Shown: positions 1-3,839 of the stretch, one piece after another
Position numbering within the stretch: position 1 is the first letter of the stretch
Layout of the letters: every line of letters begins with the position of its first letter
NCBI GenBank assembly: GCA_913058555.1
Contig: CAJXRJ010000454.1
Span: 1 to 6,291 of the forward strand
Reading direction: 5' to 3'
Source: an uncultured bacterium
GTDB taxonomy: Bacteria > Planctomycetota > UBA1135 > GCA-002686595
DNA length: 6,291 bases
Program-made: the position numbers and the translations under genes
The notes under the pieces: generated by a model
Database searches by the model: none
Told to the model about the DNA's origin: nothing
What the model saw: only the letters and a program-made list of their open reading frames with translations

Positions 1-12
1 TATAAGAGACAG
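1..12. other. Residual Tn5/Nextera mosaic-end adapter at contig end
   Basis: The first twelve bases, TATAAGAGACAG, are identical to the last twelve of the 19-base Tn5 mosaic end used in Nextera tagmentation libraries. A perfect 12-base match exactly at a sequence edge is very unlikely by chance. It is best read as untrimmed adapter, so native DNA starts at about base 13. The last four codons of the minus-strand gene at this edge are therefore not biological. Confidence 0.9.
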
Positions 13-2372
13 CCCACTAGCTGGATGCCATCGTCGGCGTTTCCGTAGGCCACGATGCCCTCCAGGTCGATGGCGTGGGCGGAGACACGCAAGCCAGCGC
101 TGCTCGAGCCGCTGACACGTACATCTCTCATGACCGTGGAAGGGCCGTCGCAGATGATGTTGGGCTGGAACCGGCCCCCGTAGCGCACCTCAAGGCCGAG
201 GGCGATGGAGGCACCGGATGACGCCGTGAAATGGACGCCTCGCCAATAGCCCGCTGTGGGCGTCGACGCGGATCCGTTGCCGTTCGTGTCCCCGCCGACG
301 GTGTCATCGCGCTCCTCCGTGAGGATGACCGGGTCCTCAAGGGATGCTCGAATCGTGAGGCTTCCATTGACCGTGATCCGTCGATCGAAAGACATCTTGA
401 TCACGACGCCTGACTCCAGGTTGAGCTCGACGCCACTTGGGATGATGATGTTCGATGCGCAGAGGATGCTGCCGTTGAACTGGTTGTTCCTTTCGATCGT
501 CGCGTTGCTTGTGAGCGTCCCGTTCGTCACCAGAATCGTGTTCTGGGAGTTGTCGGCACCCGAAGCGAACTCGATGTCCTGAAGCCGCTCGAAGCGGACC
601 TTCTCGATAGCAGCACTGGTGCATCGATTGATTACGACCCGATCGATGACACAGACTTCGCTGCTGTTGTTGAAGTCTATGCCCGAGGAGGTGCAGTCTT
701 GGATGCGGCAACGGTTGATCGTGACTGCGGCGTTCGTAATCTCGAAAGCTGAGATGAAGCGACCTCCGTAGGAGACGTCGGCGAATTGAATCGAGCTGCC
801 GTCCGCGTTGTTCTGGAGATCGATCCCGCGCCACCACCCCGCCCCCGGAGAGGACGCATTCCCATTTCCATTGGTGTCACCCCCTACAGAGTCGTCGCGC
901 TCCTCCGTGAAACGGACGCGTTGGCCGGGGGTTCCGTTGACCTGCAGGTTGCCGCTCACACTGATCCGGCGGTCAAATGACATCTTCAAGATCATTCCCG
1001 GCGCGATGTTGAGCGTAGCTCCCGACTCCACCGAGATGTTCGTGTCCATGTACAGGGTGTTGAGGAACGAGTGGCTCGGGTGGAGTGTGATCGACTCACC
1101 GCTCATGACGAGGGCCGCCGTGACATGCACTCGGTCGAATGTGTTTCCTACAAAGTCCAGCCCACCAATGCCGGCCAAAGCGTGGATGTCGACTCTGTTC
1201 AGGGCCTCGCCGGCGCAGTCCTCGACTCGCAGTCCGTCGATCGTGGGGAAAGACGACCCGTTGAGATCGATGCCACCCCCTGAGGAGGAGAGCACCCTGC
1301 AGCTTCGCAGGAGGGCGTCGCTCGACGAAAGCTCCAGTCCCGAGATGAATCTGCCTGCGTATCGCACGTCGACGTTCTCAAGGGAGCTTGCATCAGACGT
1401 GCTGCGCAGATCGATGCCGCGCCAAAAGCCTGCCGCTGGCACGGAGGCGCTGCCATTGCCGTTGGAATCACCGCCGACCGTGTCATCGCGCTCGTCCGTG
1501 AATACGACGGGATTCCCCGACGTGCCGTTGCAGGTGAGAGTTCCTTGAACGATCACCGACCTGTCGAACGAGAGCTTCACGCCGATGCCGGCCTCAAGTG
1601 TCAGGGACGAGCCACTACTGATGTTGATGTTGTCGCTCGTCGTAAAGGAGCCACTCAGGAGGTTCTGGGGGGTAATGGTGATGGCGGCCCCGCCAATCAC
1701 AGACCCCGAGGAAACCATGAGTCGATCTCTGGAGTTTCCCACTGCGGATAGGCCGGAGAACAATGGCAAGGCAGCGAGGGGCGCCTGGAAGAAGGCTTCA
1801 CCAAGGCAATTGACGGCGGCACAGTTCGTGAGCGTCGGGAAGCTCGATGTGTTGAGGTTCCAGGCATGAATCGCGCTCTCTTCGGACCGACAATTGGTGA
1901 AGACCGCGGAGCAGTCCGAGAGGTTGAAGTTGGGGATAAACCGTCCTCCATAGCGCACCGTCAGACCCGTAACCTGGCTAGCGCTTGAGCCTGAAGTGAA
2001 TTGAACGCCCCGCCACCAGCTGGCGTTCGGGAATGTCGCATTGCCATCCCCGTTGGTATCGCCGCCCGCCGTGTCGTCGCGCAGATCCGTGAAGATGACC
2101 GAGTCGGCGAGGACTCCATTGCACAGAAGCGTCCCATTCACGTCGAAGCGATGATCAAATCCGAACTTGATGATCGCACCAGACTGGATGGTGAGGGTCG
2201 CGGACGATACGACACTGATGTTGGATGTCGTGTGGTAGACGACGCCACTCAGGAGCGGGCCAGTCGTGCTGTCCGAGAGGGGGCCGGAAAGGGGCGTTTG
2301 GGCGTAGGACTGCGTGGCTAGGGCGCAGAAGGCGATAAGCGCAGGAGCGCGCAAGGAGAGCGGCTTTGGCAT
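1..2372 (-). CDS. Secreted right-handed beta-helix repeat protein (3' end missing)
   Basis: The frame starts at ATG 2372-2370 and stays open to the contig edge, giving at least 786 native residues; the C-terminus is missing. Residues 1-24 form a signal peptide: Lys3 and Arg8, a hydrophobic stretch (ALIAFCALA), then a Ser-Tyr-Ala cleavage site before Gln25. The mature protein is four tandem modules of about 197 residues. Each has a strand-rich half with IKMSFDRR-like and NGTL-like blocks, then a FT(D/E)ERDDTVGGD(T/S)NGNG-like loop, a W-(W/R)-RGI segment and a VRYGGRF(I) strand. The second half is rich in Asn, Ser, Cys and Val, typical of parallel beta-helix coils. Such proteins are usually extracellular and either bind or cleave polysaccharide or act as adhesins; no catalytic residues can be assigned, so the function is unknown. 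A weak AAGG lies about 7 bases upstream. It is transcribed divergently from the barrel gene across 251 bp. The frame is certain from composition and periodicity; the fold is inferred. Confidence 0.88.
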   Translation of the reverse strand, partial: MPKPLSLRAPALIAFCALATQSYAQTPLSGPLSDSTTGPLLSGVVYHTTSNISVVSSATLTIQSGAIIKFGFDHRFDVNGTLLCNGVLADSVIFTDLRDDTAGGDTNGDGNATFPNASWWRGVQFTSGSSASQVTGLTVRYGGRFIPNFNLSDCSAVFTNCRSEESAIHAWNLNTSSFPTLTNCAAVNCLGEAFFQAPLAALPLFSGLSAVGNSRDRLMVSSGSVIGGAAITITPQNLLSGSFTTSDNINISSGSSLTLEAGIGVKLSFDRSVIVQGTLTCNGTSGNPVVFTDERDDTVGGDSNGNGSASVPAAGFWRGIDLRSTSDASSLENVDVRYAGRFISGLELSSSDALLRSCRVLSSSGGGIDLNGSSFPTIDGLRVEDCAGEALNRVDIHALAGIGGLDFVGNTFDRVHVTAALVMSGESITLHPSHSFLNTLYMDTNISVESGATLNIAPGMILKMSFDRRISVSGNLQVNGTPGQRVRFTEERDDSVGGDTNGNGNASSPGAGWWRGIDLQNNADGSSIQFADVSYGGRFISAFEITNAAVTINRCRIQDCTSSGIDFNNSSEVCVIDRVVINRCTSAAIEKVRFERLQDIEFASGADNSQNTILVTNGTLTSNATIERNNQFNGSILCASNIIIPSGVELNLESGVVIKMSFDRRITVNGSLTIRASLEDPVILTEERDDTVGGDTNGNGSASTPTAGYWRGVHFTASSGASIALGLEVRYGGRFQPNIICDGPSTVMRDVRVSGSSSAGLRVSAHAIDLEGIVAYGNADDGIQLVGCLL
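13..464 (-). repeat. Beta-helix module 4 (from about residue 637), truncated by the contig end
   Basis: Fourth module. The loop Asp is residue 695 (codon 290-288), 588 bp (196 residues) after that of module 3. The loop reads EERDDTVGGDTNGNG, then YWRGVHF and VRYGGRF. KMSFDRRI precedes it. The helix half is cut by the contig edge, so more modules may follow. Confidence 0.75.
465..1055 (-). repeat. Beta-helix module 3 (about residues 440-636)
   Basis: Third module. The loop Asp is residue 499 (codon 878-876), again 591 bp after the previous one. It reads EERDDSVGGDTNGNG, then WWRGIDL and VSYGGRFI. KMSFDRRI precedes the loop. Two Cys residues flank the first coil of the helix half (CRIQDC), a position where module 1 also carries Cys. 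Confidence 0.8.
1056..1646 (-). repeat. Beta-helix module 2 (about residues 243-439)
   Basis: Second module. The loop Asp is residue 302 (codon 1469-1467), exactly 591 bp or 197 residues after that of module 1. The loop reads DERDDTVGGDSNGNG, followed by FWRGIDL and VRYAGRFI. The KLSFDRS block and an NGTSGNPVVFTD block align with the other modules. Confidence 0.8.
1647..2237 (-). repeat. Beta-helix module 1 (about residues 46-242)
   Basis: First of four protein-level tandem modules. Landmarks are LTIQSGAIIKF (residues 60-70), the loop DDTAGGDTNGDG with its central Asp at residue 105 (codon 2060-2058), WWRGV, and VRYGGRF. It is the only module whose loop fits the strict D-x-N-x-D-G pattern of calcium-binding loops. 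Unit borders are arbitrary; the period is measured between loops. Confidence 0.8.
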
Positions 2373-2623
2373 GGCGGGCCTTGGCAGGCGGGATTGATGG
2401 GGGGAACGAATCGCCACCCATGGCGAGGGGTGGCGCCGGATCCAACAGAACCGAGCGCGCGGAATTGGGTGCGAGAAACCGTCGAAATTGCCCACCTGGC
2501 TGTCTCAAATTACGGCTGCCGAACAACTTCCGGCAGCCGCGTGATTCTCACCGGCGGCCGATCGCGCAACTCGAGCGGGCCGGCGCGGGTGTATCGGCGT
2601 CCTTTCGGGTTCAATCCAGCCAC
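2373..2623. promoter_or_regulatory. Divergent intergenic region
   Basis: These 251 bases separate the start codons of two divergent genes, so both promoters should lie here unless a transcript reads in. I see no convincing sigma70 promoter. The best plus-strand guess is TTGCCC at 2488-2493 with a 17-base spacer to TACGGC at 2511, which is a poor -10. The one clear structure is the perfect inverted repeat at 2513-2539, listed separately. The barrel gene's frame stays open upstream through this region to a TTG at 2366, but the encoded peptide is Arg/Gly/Asn-rich and precedes the signal-like segment, so I treat it as non-coding. Confidence 0.45.
2513..2539. promoter_or_regulatory. Perfect 9-bp inverted repeat between divergent genes
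   Basis: CGGCTGCCG at 2513-2521 and CGGCAGCCG at 2531-2539 are perfect reverse complements around a 9-base loop (AACAACTTC). On the plus strand it ends 84 bases before the ATG at 2624; on the minus strand it ends 140 bases before the ATG at 2372. No U-tract follows on either strand, so an intrinsic terminator is unlikely. It could be an operator for a dimeric regulator or an mRNA leader hairpin. The dyad itself is directly visible; its function is a guess. Confidence 0.45.
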
Positions 2624-3430
2624 ATGCTCACCACATTCGCATTCCTGTTGACCGTTTCCACGCTTAGCGTGAGCCCGTCGGAAACTGACTTGCCGCGCGC
2701 CCCGATCGTCCTCGACGAGGTGCAACCCATCAGCCGAACCCAGGGGGCGGCGCCCCTGGGGCTGCGGATCGAACTTGAAGGTGGCGCGCTTTGGACGTCA
2801 CGCAACGACGTGAGAATTCCGGGTACCACCGGCACGCAGTTCTCGTTGATGGACCTCACCGGGACGGGTTCATGGCCCGTCGGTCGGGCGACGTTGGAAT
2901 ACGACATCAACGAGCGCCATGGCCTGCGCCTTCTCTACGCCCCGCTCCGGACCGACGGGACTGGCACGCTCAGCCAACCGACGTCGTTTGCGGGAACGAC
3001 TTTCAACCCGGGGACGGCCAAGGCCCGTTACCGCTTCGACACCTATCGGCTTGGGTATCGATACTGCTTCTGGGAGTCCGACGATTGGAATTGGAAGGGC
3101 GGCGTGACGGCGCTGGTCCGCGATGCCTCGATTGAGGTGAGCCAGGGGGCCCGAAACGCGGAGAACACCGACCTGGGGGTCGTGCCGCTGTTCAACCTCA
3201 CGGGGGTTCGTCGGCTCTCGGAGGATTGGTCGGCGATCCTCGACGTCGAAGGGGCTGCGGCCCCGGCCGGCCGTGCAGTCGATGCTTCGCTCAAGCTCAG
3301 CTACAACTTGGACGATCGAACGCGCCTCGCATTTGGCTATCGCACGATCGAAGGGGGCGCGGACAACGACACCGTCTACACGTTTGCGTGGACCCACGCC
3401 GCAGTCGTCTCCCTCGGCTGGAGCTTCTAG
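2624..3430 (+). CDS. Putative outer-membrane beta-barrel protein
   Basis: The product is 268 residues. ATG 2624 is chosen because it opens directly into a hydrophobic segment (residues 2-16, LTTFAFLLTVSTLSV) that fits an export signal, although it lacks the usual N-terminal Lys or Arg. No other ATG, GTG, TTG or CTG lies just upstream in frame, and no good ribosome binding site is visible. After a Pro-rich linker, from about residue 46 onward, come alternating amphipathic strands with aromatic girdles and short turns: LRIELEGGALW, ATLEYDI, LRLLYAPL, ARYRFDTYRLGYRYCFW, LKLSYNL, RLAFGYRTI and TVYTFAW. The chain ends AVVSLGWSF, and a terminal Phe on an amphipathic strand is the classic signal recognised by the BAM complex. 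Roughly 8-12 strands seem likely, as in small OmpA- or OmpW-type barrels, but I cannot name the family. The role (pore, anchor or enzyme) is unknown. A 409-bp gap precedes the sulfatase on the same strand. Confidence 0.78.
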   Translation: MLTTFAFLLTVSTLSVSPSETDLPRAPIVLDEVQPISRTQGAAPLGLRIELEGGALWTSRNDVRIPGTTGTQFSLMDLTGTGSWPVGRATLEYDINERHGLRLLYAPLRTDGTGTLSQPTSFAGTTFNPGTAKARYRFDTYRLGYRYCFWESDDWNWKGGVTALVRDASIEVSQGARNAENTDLGVVPLFNLTGVRRLSEDWSAILDVEGAAAPAGRAVDASLKLSYNLDDRTRLAFGYRTIEGGADNDTVYTFAWTHAAVVSLGWSF

Positions 3431-3542
3431 GAGTCGACGCGCGGGCCGCCCCATGGTCGGTGTTTAGCCAAAGTAGGGAGCCAGCTTTGGAAGGGTGAAG
3501 GGAGGAGCGACTGTTCGCCCTGGGCGACGTGGCGGGGGCCAA

Positions 3543-3579
3543 GGGCTGGAAGGGCACAGGGCTGGAAGGACACAGGGCT
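3543..3579. repeat. 16-bp tandem repeat, about 2.3 copies
   Basis: The unit GGGCTGGAAGGRCACA occurs at 3543-3558 and 3559-3574, differing only at one G/A position, and is followed by a partial copy GGGCT at 3575-3579. It lies in the gap between the barrel and sulfatase genes. Slippage is the simplest origin; no function is evident. Confidence 0.75.
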
Positions 3580-3828
3580 CACCCGTGGCGACACCGTGAT
3601 CCGGAACTTCGGGGCCTTGCCAGGGGAGGAAAGCACGTCGTTTCTCGGGGCCAGGCAGGACGAGGCGCCCGCGACGACTCGTCTCGAGAAGGTCGGGCCC
3701 AACGGACTTCGGCTCGAGTGGACGGAGAGGGGCGGCGAGCTCCAGCGCTTTACGTTCGAAGCGAAGGGCTGACGCGGGCGGTATGCTCGCGGCGTCGTGT
3801 CCGCCGTCCCCGTTTGAATTCGCCGCGT

Positions 3829-3833
3829 AGGAG
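3829..3833 (+). promoter_or_regulatory. Ribosome binding site that fixes a CTG start
   Basis: AGGAG at 3829-3833 is a strong Shine-Dalgarno sequence, 6 bases before CTG 3840-3842. It overlaps an in-frame TAG at 3828-3830, which rules out any start further upstream. The only other plausible start, GTG 3867, lacks this spacing and would delete the basic end of the signal peptide. Confidence 0.65.
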
Positions 3834-3839
3834 AAAGCT

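Larger units (their letters stand above)
3431..3839 (+). other. Intergenic gap with a stop-free, possibly decayed coding stretch
   Basis: No confident gene lies here. Directly after the barrel gene's TAG, the same frame stays open for 113 codons to TGA 3770-3772. Its last 58 codons (from a GTG at 3596) look protein-like and use mostly G or C in third positions, ending NGLRLEWTERGGELQRFTF and a few more residues. No ATG lies in frame and GTG 3596 has no nearby ribosome binding site; the closest purine run, GGAAGGA, is 25 bases upstream. This could be a small gene, a remnant of a lost gene or chance in GC-rich DNA. A 6-bp inverted repeat (CCAAAG 3468-3473, CTTTGG 3485-3490) is too weak and lacks a T-tract to call a terminator. 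A 16-bp tandem repeat sits at 3543-3579. Confidence 0.3.

Noticed and set aside
808..1548. Plus-strand open frame of 246 codons with internal repeats such as SSRSSV
   Set aside because: Its repeats are the mirror of the beta-helix loop repeats on the minus strand, which has the longer frame, a signal peptide and domain logic.
2366..2623. N-terminal extension of the barrel gene from TTG 2366
   Set aside because: The 86 extra residues are Arg/Gly/Asn-rich, overlap the opposite gene's start, contain the intergenic dyad, and would bury the export signal.
3468..3490. Small inverted repeat after the barrel gene as a terminator
   Set aside because: The stem is only 6 bp with an 11-base loop and no T-tract.
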